Source: an uncultured Granulosicoccaceae bacterium
GTDB taxonomy: Bacteria > Pseudomonadota > Gammaproteobacteria > Granulosicoccales > Granulosicoccaceae
Direction of reading: 5' to 3'
Length of the DNA: 32,530 nucleotides
NCBI GenBank assembly: GCA_938035125.1
Contig: CALHNS010000057.1
Location: 1-32,530 of the forward strand
Shown here: positions 16,527-23,839 of the stretch, piece after piece
Position numbering within the stretch: the first letter of the stretch is position 1
How the letters are laid out: every line of letters starts with the position of its first letter
Program-made: the position numbers and the translations under genes
Notes under the pieces: model-generated
What the model was told of the DNA's origin: nothing
Seen by the model: only the letters and a program-made list of their open reading frames with translations
Database searches by the model: none

Positions 16527-16913
16527 ATGCGAAAAAAATACGGTTTAAAAAAGGCACTACAGATTACATTAGCTAGCGTTATTATCAGCGCAAGCGCCCA
16601 GCTTAGCGCAGGCGTTGCCGATGTTATTAATGTGGTAATCAAAAAAACCTCTGGTGGTGAATTTCGGATCGACACCACAGTTATGCACGATGATAACGGA
16701 TGGGACCACTACGCGGACCGTTGGGACGTTGTAGCGCCAGATGGTACGGTTTTAGGTAGCCGAATTTTGCATCATCCGCACGACAATGAACAACCGTTCA
16801 CACGCTCACTCACCTTAGCTATTCCGGCCAACATCACAACGGTTACTATTCGTGCAAACGACTCGGTGCACGAGCTAGGTGGTAAAGAAATGCAGGTTAC
16901 GGTTCCTCATTAA
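16527..16913 (+). CDS. Small conserved exported protein of unknown function
   Basis: This 128-residue protein has a signal peptide (MRKKYGLKK, hydrophobic core, cleavage near QLSAG) and a compact beta-rich body of about 100 residues. Segments such as DNGWDHYADRWDVVAPDG, LHHPHDNEQPFTRSL and HELGGKEMQV look conserved; I recall similar small periplasmic proteins in other Proteobacteria, without a known role. The several histidines and acidic residues could bind metal, but this is only a guess. There is no clear Shine-Dalgarno. A good terminator follows about 20 bp after the stop, so it is probably a single-gene transcript. Confidence 0.75.
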   Translation: MRKKYGLKKALQITLASVIISASAQLSAGVADVINVVIKKTSGGEFRIDTTVMHDDNGWDHYADRWDVVAPDGTVLGSRILHHPHDNEQPFTRSLTLAIPANITTVTIRANDSVHELGGKEMQVTVPH

Positions 16914-16932
16914 TTAAAACCGTTGAAACGCA

Positions 16933-16967
16933 TTGCTGGTTGGCGTGAAACCAATCAGCAAGTTTTT
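16933..16967 (+). terminator. Rho-independent terminator
   Basis: An 11-bp stem (TTGCTGGTTGG and CCAATCAGCAA, one G-U pair) with a 7-base loop is followed by GTTTTTC. It lies just after the small exported-protein gene and before the convergent MidA-like gene; the T-run is on the plus strand. Confidence 0.8.
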
Positions 16968-16996
16968 CAATACCCTTACCCTTCGTAACCCGCCAC

Positions 16997-18232
16997 TTAT
17001 AAACGTCGCGACAAGTCCAGTAAGGTAAACCCTTTAAGAGACATATCAAGACCGCGCCCCAACGCCATCACTTGAAAGCGTTCGCCCATCTCCCCTGGCA
17101 AGGTTAAGCGGTTAATGCATTGTTGATGTTGAATACGATGGGCGGTGGTACTCGTATCACCACTATTCCACACCGCCGATTGCTTGCTTGCCAGTTCTTG
17201 TAAACCACAGCCGAACAGAAATGCGGCTTGAGTTGTGTATCCCAACAATTCCAATCCCGCTTGGTCGCCAGCCTCTATCACGGCTGTGAAATCAACATGC
17301 GCTGTTATGTCTTGCAAGCCTGGCCAAAAGGTTACATCGTCATGGGCTCGATGGCGATAGAAACACCGTAATGTGCCCTCACGACGTTCTTCGCTGTAGT
17401 ACTCACGTCTTGGATATCCGTAGTCAATTAGAAGTATGGCCCCGTGGTGTAAACAACCCGCAAGGCTTTGAATCCACGGTGATAAGAGCTGCGACACTTC
17501 TGATCGGTATCCCACCGGCCAGCGTGATGTTAAATCAGCTTCGATATGGTGTAGCTCAGCGTTTAGCCGCTCAACCGTATCCTCTGGTAGGGATGCCAGT
17601 GCCGCAGTGGTTACTTCTAGCGGGTTTTCTGCACCCGACGACGAGTTAGGCGTTGCTTGAATGATTTCCACATCAAACCCCGACTCTGTTCGAACGAATC
17701 TGTCGACCGGCAGTGCATCCATCACCTCATTAGCAAGCACAACACCAGTAAATTGTTCAGGCAAAGCCTGCAACCAATCCACTTTGGCAAACTGCCCTTC
17801 ACTCAAGCCCTCTTTAAGTAACTGATGCTGGCGATCTTGCAAATCGGCAGATGGCTCAACGATCCAATAGTGCGTCCAATCATCGTCGGCCAACTGCTGA
17901 ATTAGGCTCAAGGCCAGTCGAGCTGACCCTGCCCCTAATTCCATGACACCACCACCGGTTATGGCAAGCACTTCTTTGCATTGCTCGGCCAAGCAAGCAC
18001 CGAACAGCGGCGAGAGCTCGGGGGAGGTAACAAAGTCTCCGTCGGGGCCAAACTTTTGCGAACCTGCCATGTAATAACCCAAGCCGGGCTCATATAAACA
18101 ACGTTGCATATAAGAGGCGAACGGAATGGGCGCATCATGAGCTGCGGCCAACAACCTTTGTGTAAGCTCTTGACTGTGCGCTTGGGCAACTGGCTCGGGA
18201 ACCGGCAAGGTGTTCTGGGTGTGCTTTATCAT
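16997..18232 (-). CDS. SAM-dependent methyltransferase, MidA/NDUFAF7 family
   Basis: This 411-residue class I methyltransferase matches the MidA/NDUFAF7 family (DUF185). It has the family N-terminal region (PFASYMQRCLYEPGLGYY, then KFGPDGDFVTSPELSPLFG), the SAM-binding loop MELGAGSARLALSL at about 115-128, LANEVMDALPVDRF, and LLIDYGYPRREYY. The mitochondrial relative methylates an arginine of a complex I subunit, but bacterial substrates are not established. The ATG at 18232 is preferred over a TTG one codon upstream. It lies 28 bp downstream of folB on the same strand, so the two are probably co-transcribed. Confidence 0.93.
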   Translation of the reverse strand: MIKHTQNTLPVPEPVAQAHSQELTQRLLAAAHDAPIPFASYMQRCLYEPGLGYYMAGSQKFGPDGDFVTSPELSPLFGACLAEQCKEVLAITGGGVMELGAGSARLALSLIQQLADDDWTHYWIVEPSADLQDRQHQLLKEGLSEGQFAKVDWLQALPEQFTGVVLANEVMDALPVDRFVRTESGFDVEIIQATPNSSSGAENPLEVTTAALASLPEDTVERLNAELHHIEADLTSRWPVGYRSEVSQLLSPWIQSLAGCLHHGAILLIDYGYPRREYYSEERREGTLRCFYRHRAHDDVTFWPGLQDITAHVDFTAVIEAGDQAGLELLGYTTQAAFLFGCGLQELASKQSAVWNSGDTSTTAHRIQHQQCINRLTLPGEMGERFQVMALGRGLDMSLKGFTLLDLSRRL

Positions 18233-18260
18233 CAACGCGTATACATTTAATGGGTCAGAG

Positions 18261-18620
18261 CTAATGGGTTAGAGCACCGCGCTCGATGATTAGCCCAACA
18301 TCATCGCTGTGCGATAGTGCCATTGGCTTATGCAGCTTCAAACGCAGCCAAGGCACTGAATATTGGCTCATGATCAATGTAGCGATGTCTTCAGCCATTG
18401 ACTCAATCAGCCCGTATCGACTCTTTTCAATAAACTCCACCAAGGCCAAAGACAGCGCGTGGTAATCCAACGCATCGGCCACATCACCAGAATCGGCGGC
18501 TTTTTTAATATCGCAAGCCAGTTCCAAGTCGATAATAATGAGCTGTTTTTTAACCCGCTCTTCAGGGTAAATACCCACAATGGTATCCACCCGAAGGCCG
18601 GTGAGAAACACTTTGTCCAT
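18261..18620 (-). CDS. folB: Dihydroneopterin aldolase
   Basis: This 119-residue enzyme converts 7,8-dihydroneopterin to 6-hydroxymethyl-dihydropterin and glycolaldehyde in folate synthesis. Expected residues are visible: Glu21 in GIYPEER, Tyr53 in LDYHAL, Glu73 in LIESMAEDIA for pterin binding, and the catalytic Lys98 in LKLHKP. Length is normal. The start at 18620 (MDKVFLTGLRV) is chosen because longer in-frame extensions add about 22 residues not found in the family. It precedes the MidA-like gene and diverges from rpmB. Confidence 0.95.
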   Translation of the reverse strand: MDKVFLTGLRVDTIVGIYPEERVKKQLIIIDLELACDIKKAADSGDVADALDYHALSLALVEFIEKSRYGLIESMAEDIATLIMSQYSVPWLRLKLHKPMALSHSDDVGLIIERGALTH

Positions 18621-18704
18621 AGCATCCAGCCTGAAAGGTTGAGTTTTCGGGGTTTTAGGGTTGCACAGCATAGCTGTTGGCGCCAAAAATTTCTCCCCAA
18701 CCCC

Positions 18705-18733
18705 TTGCCGTAAGGCACAAGATTCGCTATGCT
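18705..18733 (+). promoter_or_regulatory. Candidate sigma70 promoter for rpmB-rpmG
   Basis: TTGCCG and TATGCT are separated by 17 bases, each matching four of six consensus positions. The predicted transcript would start about 33 bases before the rpmB ATG. It is the best candidate in the folB-rpmB gap. Confidence 0.5.
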
Positions 18734-18773
18734 TCGTAGGCTACGCAACACCAAATTTCAGGTATTCGACCTC

Positions 18774-19010
18774 ATGTCTCGAGTATGTCAAGTGACCGGC
18801 AAGTCGCCAATGAGCGGCAACAACGTGTCACACGCTAAAAATCGCACTCGGCGCCGTTTTCTGCCGAATCTTCACACCCATAAATTTTGGGTGGCCAGTG
18901 AGAACCGGTTCGTCACGCTTCGCTTGTCTTCTAAAGGCATGCGAATCATCGACAAACGCGGTATCGACGCTGTTCTTAAAGACCTCCGCACCCGCGGCGA
19001 AAAGGTTTAA
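18774..19010 (+). CDS. rpmB: 50S ribosomal protein L28
   Basis: This 78-residue protein follows E. coli L28 almost end to end: [16 protein letters not shown], the basic [16 protein letters not shown] stretch, then [19 protein letters not shown] and RTRGEKV at the end. It has a single cysteine, so it is not the zinc-ribbon form. The ATG at 18774 gives the usual N-terminus; a longer in-frame start would add 15 residues absent from the family. It is followed after 15 bases by rpmG, as in most gammaproteobacteria. Confidence 0.98.
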   Translation: MSRVCQVTGKSPMSGNNVSHAKNRTRRRFLPNLHTHKFWVASENRFVTLRLSSKGMRIIDKRGIDAVLKDLRTRGEKV

Positions 19011-19025
19011 CAGGAGCTCAACCTC

Positions 19026-19181
19026 ATGCGCGACAAGATTAAATTAGTTTCTTCTGCTGGTACGGGTCACTTCTACACCACGACCAAGAACAAACGCACC
19101 ATGACTGGAAAGATGGAAATTAAAAAATTCGATCCCAAAGTACGCCAGCACGTGATGTACAAAGAAGCAAAAATTAAGTAA
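19026..19181 (+). CDS. rpmG: 50S ribosomal protein L33
   Basis: This is a 51-residue gene. Translation gives [20 protein letters not shown], then [20 protein letters not shown] and [11 protein letters not shown], very close to E. coli L33 but a few residues shorter at the N-terminus. It has no CxxC pairs, so it is the zinc-free form. AGGAG lies nine bases before the ATG. A strong terminator follows, closing a two-gene rpmBG transcript. In E. coli mutM comes next; here it is displaced by about 3.8 kb. Confidence 0.98.
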   Translation: MRDKIKLVSSAGTGHFYTTTKNKRTMTGKMEIKKFDPKVRQHVMYKEAKIK

Positions 19182-19207
19182 TCCTGAGGATTTATCCTTA
19201 CGGTTCG

Positions 19208-19235
19208 AAAAGCCCGGCATGTTCCGGGCTTTTTT
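19208..19235 (+). terminator. Rho-independent terminator of rpmB-rpmG
   Basis: A perfect stem AAAAGCCCGG / CCGGGCTTTT with a 6-base loop runs straight into six T residues in all. It is a textbook intrinsic terminator 27 bp after rpmG. Confidence 0.95.
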
Positions 19236-19271
19236 GTGCCAAACCAAACCCTCACCCGCTCTGGCGTTCAC

Positions 19272-19277
19272 TATACT
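19272..19277 (+). promoter_or_regulatory. Minus-10 element at the Gld-like cluster, possibly leaderless
   Basis: TATACT (five of six consensus bases) ends six bases before the ATPase ATG, and no Shine-Dalgarno lies between. A start of transcription at the usual distance would fall on or next to the ATG. No convincing minus-35 is seen. Confidence 0.4.
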
Positions 19278-19283
19278 CACCCC

Positions 19284-20093
19284 ATGGTAAATGAGCGCCC
19301 CATTCTGCTGCAGGCCGCATCGTTGATGCGACAGATCAGCCCTACCGCACGCGTAGCCGATGTGACATTGAGCTTGCGCCAAGGTGATGTGCTTGGATTA
19401 CTGGGCTTGAATGGCGCTGGCAAATCCACCACCTTGAAAATGCTGGCAGGCGTATTGGTACCTGATGACGGGCATATTGAAATTGCAGGCTTTTCGCTAG
19501 CGGATGATCCGCTGCGCGCCCGAGCAAAACTTGGGTATTTACCCGACACACCGCCGCTCTATCCAGACATGCGCGTTAATGCGTATTTAAAACTTGCAGC
19601 CCAGTTAAGGAAAGTGCCTAAACGGGAACTAAAGACCGCCGTAAATCATGCTATTGATCGGTGTGATTTGAGCAAGGTAGCCACGCATCGCATCGCCGCT
19701 TTGTCCAAAGGCTTTCGGCAACGCGTTGGGTTGGCCCAAGCCATTGTGCACAAACCCAGTTTAATTTTATTAGATGAACCCAGTAGCGGGCTTGATCCAC
19801 ACCAAATGCAAAGCATGCGTGAACTGATAAAAAACCTCGGCGAAGAGGCTGCGGTTATCTTTTCAACCCACCTTTTGCCAGAAGCTGTGGCTGTGTGTAA
19901 CCACATTGCTGTTATGCACAATGGCAGCATCGTGGCCAGTGAGCTAGGACACCCCAACACACAAGCCTTGAAGCGAGAGGAGTTGGATACGTTGTTCGCT
20001 AATTTGGTGCAATTTGGCACCCCTAAAGCCCCGGTACAAACATTAAAAAATCCATCACCTACTCATTCTGAGAAGGATGCTGTTGACGCATGA
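19284..20093 (+). CDS. ABC-2 type transporter ATP-binding protein (GldA-like)
   Basis: This 269-residue ATPase has Walker A GLNGAGKST, the signature region LSKGFRQRVGLAQA, Walker B LILLDEPSSGLD and the switch histidine in STHLL. It belongs to the drug/gliding-type (GldA, CcmA) group of exporters rather than importers. The start at 19284 gives a normal N-terminus; a longer in-frame start would place the beginning just past the rpmG terminator. It is the first gene of a run coupled by overlaps: ATPase, permease, GldG-like protein and DUF4340 protein. The transported substrate is unknown. Confidence 0.93.
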   Translation: MVNERPILLQAASLMRQISPTARVADVTLSLRQGDVLGLLGLNGAGKSTTLKMLAGVLVPDDGHIEIAGFSLADDPLRARAKLGYLPDTPPLYPDMRVNAYLKLAAQLRKVPKRELKTAVNHAIDRCDLSKVATHRIAALSKGFRQRVGLAQAIVHKPSLILLDEPSSGLDPHQMQSMRELIKNLGEEAAVIFSTHLLPEAVAVCNHIAVMHNGSIVASELGHPNTQALKREELDTLFANLVQFGTPKAPVQTLKNPSPTHSEKDAVDA

Positions 20094-20842
20094 TCAGTGT
20101 TATTGCCAAACATGAAAGCGCTAGCCTACTGCGCTTACCGGTCACTTGGGTCATTGCCGCCATTCTGTCGTGTGTGTTCGCGTTTTTATTTTTACAGCAA
20201 CTGGAAGTGTATTTAACCCGGCAAGCCGAACTGGCCTTGCTGGATCATCCACCCGGTTTAACCGCTTGGCTTTGCACTCGGTTTGTTGCACCAGCCTCTA
20301 TTGTTACGTTAATTCTTGGCCCATTATTCGCCATGCGAAGTTTTAGCGATGAATTCCGACTGGACACACTTTCATTGTGGCAATCCTCACCCGTTAGCAC
20401 CACCGCTTTGGTGATTGGTAAATTTTTAGGAGTGTCGTTTGTGCTGTGCGCTACCTTGTCAGTTACCTTACTTATGTTCGCAGGTATTGCCCTGGTTGGC
20501 ACAGTAGATTGGCTTCAAGTTGCATCAACCTTACTAGGGTTATTTTTACTGGCCGCCGCTTGTGCAGCAACTGGTTTATTTTTCTCTTCATTAACACGTC
20601 ACGCCATGGTGGCCATACTGGCAAGCCTTGCCACCTTGGCGCTATTCTGGCTTTTGGGCACAGCCTCTTTTAATACTCTACCCATACCGGGCATAAAAGC
20701 CGCTTCTTTAGCCAATCACATCAGTGGTTTTCATCAAGGGTACATCTCCAGTAATGATGTGTTGTTTTTTGTTTTATACATTGCTTTATTTCTTGCATTA
20801 ACCATTATCCGTTTAGACGCTTTACGACACGTGAACCGATAA
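20090..20842 (+). CDS. ABC-2 type permease (GldF-like)
   Basis: This 250-residue membrane protein has about six spans. The N-terminal span (VTWVIAAILSCVFAFLFL) is followed by a periplasmic loop and the FAPASIV-like region ending LGPLFAMRSFSDE, where the conserved amphipathic helix carries RLDTLSLWQSSPV. It matches ABC-2 permeases paired with GldG-like proteins. ATGA overlap with the ATPase gene and a TAATG junction with the next gene show tight coupling. Gliding is not implied; the family is widespread in non-gliding bacteria. Confidence 0.9.
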   Translation: MISVIAKHESASLLRLPVTWVIAAILSCVFAFLFLQQLEVYLTRQAELALLDHPPGLTAWLCTRFVAPASIVTLILGPLFAMRSFSDEFRLDTLSLWQSSPVSTTALVIGKFLGVSFVLCATLSVTLLMFAGIALVGTVDWLQVASTLLGLFLLAAACAATGLFFSSLTRHAMVAILASLATLALFWLLGTASFNTLPIPGIKAASLANHISGFHQGYISSNDVLFFVLYIALFLALTIIRLDALRHVNR

Positions 20843-22194
20843 TGCAACGCTCTATAAAACAACATGTATTACTCGGTGGCTTAGTTACGGGCATCGTTTT
20901 CGCATTGGGTTGGTTCTCTGAGCGTTACGTTCATCGAATAGATGTAACCGCTAATCAACGCAACACGCTAACCAGCACATCAGTCGCCTCAGCAAAGGCG
21001 CTTCCAGGCATTACCGAAATTATCGCCGTGATGGGCCCAAACGCTAATGCAAGAAATTCAGTGAATTCCTTGGTAGAGCGTTATCAAGCACATGCACCCA
21101 ACATCGATTTACGTTTTTTAAACCCAGATACTCACCCTGCCGAAGTTCGAGCCCTAGAGGCTGCTCCTGGTGGGGAATTAATCATTCGCAATGGCACCAA
21201 TGAACGCCGATTGCAGGCGGTGTCTGAGCGTGCGCTCACTGGGGTGTTTCGCCAACTCGCCAGCGAAGGCAATCAAACCGTCGCCTTTATTACCGGGCAC
21301 GAAGAACGCAGCCCTTTATTAACCACTAATTCTGACTGGGGCGAAGTAACTCAAGCCATGGCTCGAATCGGTGTGAACTTAATCGATTACAGCTTGGTGA
21401 CGAATCCTGCGATTACAGACGATATAGATCTTGTGGTTATTGCAGACCCTAAGCGGACCTTTTTCCCCGGTGAAATTGCCAGTATTAATGACTGGTTGCA
21501 ACGAGGGGGTAACTTACTGTGGCTTCAGGAAGACGACACTCACGCATTACCAGGTACTGGATTACAACGTTTTGCAGACGAACTTGGCCTTCGTAGTTTA
21601 CCTGGGCGGGTAATTGATACGGCCAGCCAACAACTGGTTCAAGGCTCACCCACTTTTGTGGTGCTGGATAGTTTTATTCCCCACCCCACTACACGTCAAC
21701 TTACCAGTCCTGTGCTGCTGCCCGAAGCACAGGCATTCGCAGTAACACCACTAGCCGGTCAGGAAACAGCCGTACTTTTACAAACTCCTGCGGCTAGTTG
21801 GACAGAAATCGGTGCATTGGAAGGCGAAGTTAGCTTCAACGAAAACAGTGCAGAAGTAGCTGGCCCACTAATATTAGGCGTATCCATTGAACGCAACATT
21901 AACAACCGAAACCAACGCATCATAGTGATTGGGGATGCCGATTTTGGTGCCAGCGCTTATTTGGGCAATGGTTCTAACTTAGCCTTCATCGAAAGCTTAT
22001 TTCTATGGCTGAGTGGGAATGCTGCGGCTCTAGAGTTTGTAACATCACCTGCAGTAGATGCTGAATTAAGTTTAGATAACAACCAAATCATAAGCTTAAG
22101 TGCAGGTTATTTGGTGGTATTGCCATTAAGTTTAATTATGGTGGCAGGCTTTACGCTTTGGCGCAGACGCTCGCCAAAAGAAACAACTGGATGA
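20842..22194 (+). CDS. GldG-like ABC transporter auxiliary protein
   Basis: This 450-residue protein matches the uncharacterised ABC transport component family (ABC_transp_aux) related to GldG and IFT52. It has one N-terminal membrane span, then RIDVTANQRNTLTSTSV, which is the usual opening of the periplasmic domain, then VAFITGHEERSP and a Rossmann-like core (DLVVIADPKRTFFPGEIASI and GGNLLWLQED). A second membrane span (SAGYLVVLPLSLIMVAGFTL) closes the protein. Its start overlaps the permease stop by one base and its stop overlaps the next gene by four. Confidence 0.9.
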   Translation: MQRSIKQHVLLGGLVTGIVFALGWFSERYVHRIDVTANQRNTLTSTSVASAKALPGITEIIAVMGPNANARNSVNSLVERYQAHAPNIDLRFLNPDTHPAEVRALEAAPGGELIIRNGTNERRLQAVSERALTGVFRQLASEGNQTVAFITGHEERSPLLTTNSDWGEVTQAMARIGVNLIDYSLVTNPAITDDIDLVVIADPKRTFFPGEIASINDWLQRGGNLLWLQEDDTHALPGTGLQRFADELGLRSLPGRVIDTASQQLVQGSPTFVVLDSFIPHPTTRQLTSPVLLPEAQAFAVTPLAGQETAVLLQTPAASWTEIGALEGEVSFNENSAEVAGPLILGVSIERNINNRNQRIIVIGDADFGASAYLGNGSNLAFIESLFLWLSGNAAALEFVTSPAVDAELSLDNNQIISLSAGYLVVLPLSLIMVAGFTLWRRRSPKETTG

Positions 22195-22970
22195 ACCTAA
22201 CTCATTCTCAGAAACGCACCTCATTGACGTGGGCATTAGTCGTACTTTTTTCAGGCTTGTTGGCCATAATTCTATTCTTACAACAACAAACTAAAGCCGA
22301 GAACTTAGTTTTAATAAGAACCGCAGAAAGTGTGTCTCGAATTACCATTGAGCGTAAAGATCAACAGACTATCGTATTAGAGAAGCAAGATCGATGGTGG
22401 GTAACCTCACCCGTTAACTTACCTGCTAATGACCAACGTATTATTCCATTACTCACGGTTTACACTAACCCCGATCCGGGTTACCCCATTAATAATGTTG
22501 ACTTAACAGCCACGGGCCTAGAAAATCCGGATATAACTGTAACGTTCAATGATTATAAAGTAAGTATTGGTGACATCAGTGTTGATGAATCAAAGCGGCA
22601 TGCTTTACACGGTGAAAGAATTCGCTTTGTTCCCGATTGGGTTTATCCATTTTTGCAAGGTGGTTTGTCTGCTGTTGCTGATTTAACCGTGTTTGGCGAT
22701 AACTTAAACACCATTGAATTACCTTCAGGTCTTACCCTAGATGCCGATGCCATTGCTTCTGCAAAAACCTTAACCGCACAACAACTTGTGGCATGGCCAA
22801 GATCAGAACAACCGAACATACTTTCTGAACTTAGCGTAAGCGTTACCTTAAACAATGAACTGACTCAATGGATGATGATTACCACCGATCGCTATGTTGC
22901 TATGCAGCCAGAAAATTCAACTCATGCGTACATTTTGCCCACTGAGGATGCCCCTTGGTTATCCGAGTAA
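22191..22970 (+). CDS. DUF4340-domain protein
   Basis: This 259-residue protein has one N-terminal membrane span (LTWALVVLFSGLLAIILFL), followed by a periplasmic beta-rich region. Segments VSRITIERKDQQTIVLEK and WWVTSPVNLPANDQRI match the DUF4340 family, which regularly accompanies GldA-F-G-like clusters. It is on the short side for the family and has one repeat of the domain. The ATG at 22191 overlaps the GldG-like stop; a longer in-frame start inside that gene is less likely. mutM begins 15 bp after its stop, so both may share a transcript. The role is unknown. Confidence 0.85.
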   Translation: MNLTHSQKRTSLTWALVVLFSGLLAIILFLQQQTKAENLVLIRTAESVSRITIERKDQQTIVLEKQDRWWVTSPVNLPANDQRIIPLLTVYTNPDPGYPINNVDLTATGLENPDITVTFNDYKVSIGDISVDESKRHALHGERIRFVPDWVYPFLQGGLSAVADLTVFGDNLNTIELPSGLTLDADAIASAKTLTAQQLVAWPRSEQPNILSELSVSVTLNNELTQWMMITTDRYVAMQPENSTHAYILPTEDAPWLSE

Positions 22971-22985
22971 ACACACTTTTAAGCC

Positions 22986-23798
22986 ATGCCTGAACTTCCC
23001 GAGGTTGAAACCACCTGCAAAGGCATTACGCCCTATGTAGTGGGTCAAAAAATCATTGGCGTCCATATTCATCAACGCAGCATGCGTTGGCCAATCCCTA
23101 ACGACATCGACGCATTAACAGGTACAACCATAACGGATGTGACCCGCCGAGGTAAATACATTCAACTGCATGTTAAAACGGGGGAAATCATCATTCACTT
23201 AGGCATGTCAGGCTCGTTAAGAATTTGTAAAACTAAAGAGCCCTTACGAAAGCATGATCATGTGGAATGGGTAATGGCCAATAACCACATCATGCGATTG
23301 CATGATCCTCGTCGGTTTGGCTGTGTTTTATGGCATGCCAAAGGCACAGCCCCTCATCCCTTGCTAGAAAAGCTTGGCCCAGAACCACTTGGCAATGAAT
23401 TTACCGCCGACTATTTATTTGAGCAATCTCGAAAGCGAAAAACGGCCATTAAAATATTCATAATGAATAGCCATATCGTTGTAGGGGTTGGAAATATTTA
23501 TGCCAGCGAATCTTTATTCATGGCTGGCATTCGACCTGGGCGCGCAGCGGGTCGAGTTACTAGATTAGAGTGTGAAAACCTGGTTCATGCGATCAAAACT
23601 GTACTTGCAAAGTCTATCAAGCAAGGTGGCACAACGTTACGAGATTTTGTGAACAGCAACGGCGAGCCAGGTTACTTCAAACAACAACTACTCACTTACG
23701 ATCGCGCTGGTATGCCTTGCCACCAATGCAATGAGGCTATCAAACATAAAACGATGGGGCAACGAGCGACCTATTATTGCCCGAATTGCCAGCGTTAA
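22986..23798 (+). CDS. mutM: Formamidopyrimidine-DNA glycosylase (Fpg)
   Basis: This 270-residue base-excision repair enzyme removes 8-oxoguanine and ring-opened purines and nicks the strand. The catalytic N-terminus PELPEVE is intact (Pro as nucleophile after Met removal, Glu next). The helix-two-turn-helix region has VVGVGNIYASESLF, and the C-terminal zinc finger is complete, with CHQC and CPNC pairs. Length matches E. coli Fpg. It is the last gene after the Gld-like cluster and ends convergent to the large surface-protein gene. Confidence 0.98.
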   Translation: MPELPEVETTCKGITPYVVGQKIIGVHIHQRSMRWPIPNDIDALTGTTITDVTRRGKYIQLHVKTGEIIIHLGMSGSLRICKTKEPLRKHDHVEWVMANNHIMRLHDPRRFGCVLWHAKGTAPHPLLEKLGPEPLGNEFTADYLFEQSRKRKTAIKIFIMNSHIVVGVGNIYASESLFMAGIRPGRAAGRVTRLECENLVHAIKTVLAKSIKQGGTTLRDFVNSNGEPGYFKQQLLTYDRAGMPCHQCNEAIKHKTMGQRATYYCPNCQR

Positions 23799-23812
23799 GC
23801 GCACCGCTTAAC
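23794..23812. terminator. Short symmetric hairpin at the mutM end
   Basis: GTTAAGCG and CGCTTAAC form a perfect 8-bp stem with a 3-base loop that includes the mutM stop codon, 28 bp from the end of the convergent gene. No T-run follows directly on either strand, so termination would be weak or need other help. Confidence 0.45.
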
Positions 23813-23839
23813 ATCAATAGTTTTACACGGCTATAAAAG

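Noticed and set aside
18407..18754. Alternative minus-strand open frame over folB (115 codons)
   Set aside because: It is out of frame with folB, which has all expected catalytic residues. The translation is not recognisable.
19284..22970. Gld-like cluster as evidence for gliding motility
   Set aside because: GldA-F-G-like exporters occur in many non-gliding proteobacteria, and no other gliding genes are present in the window.
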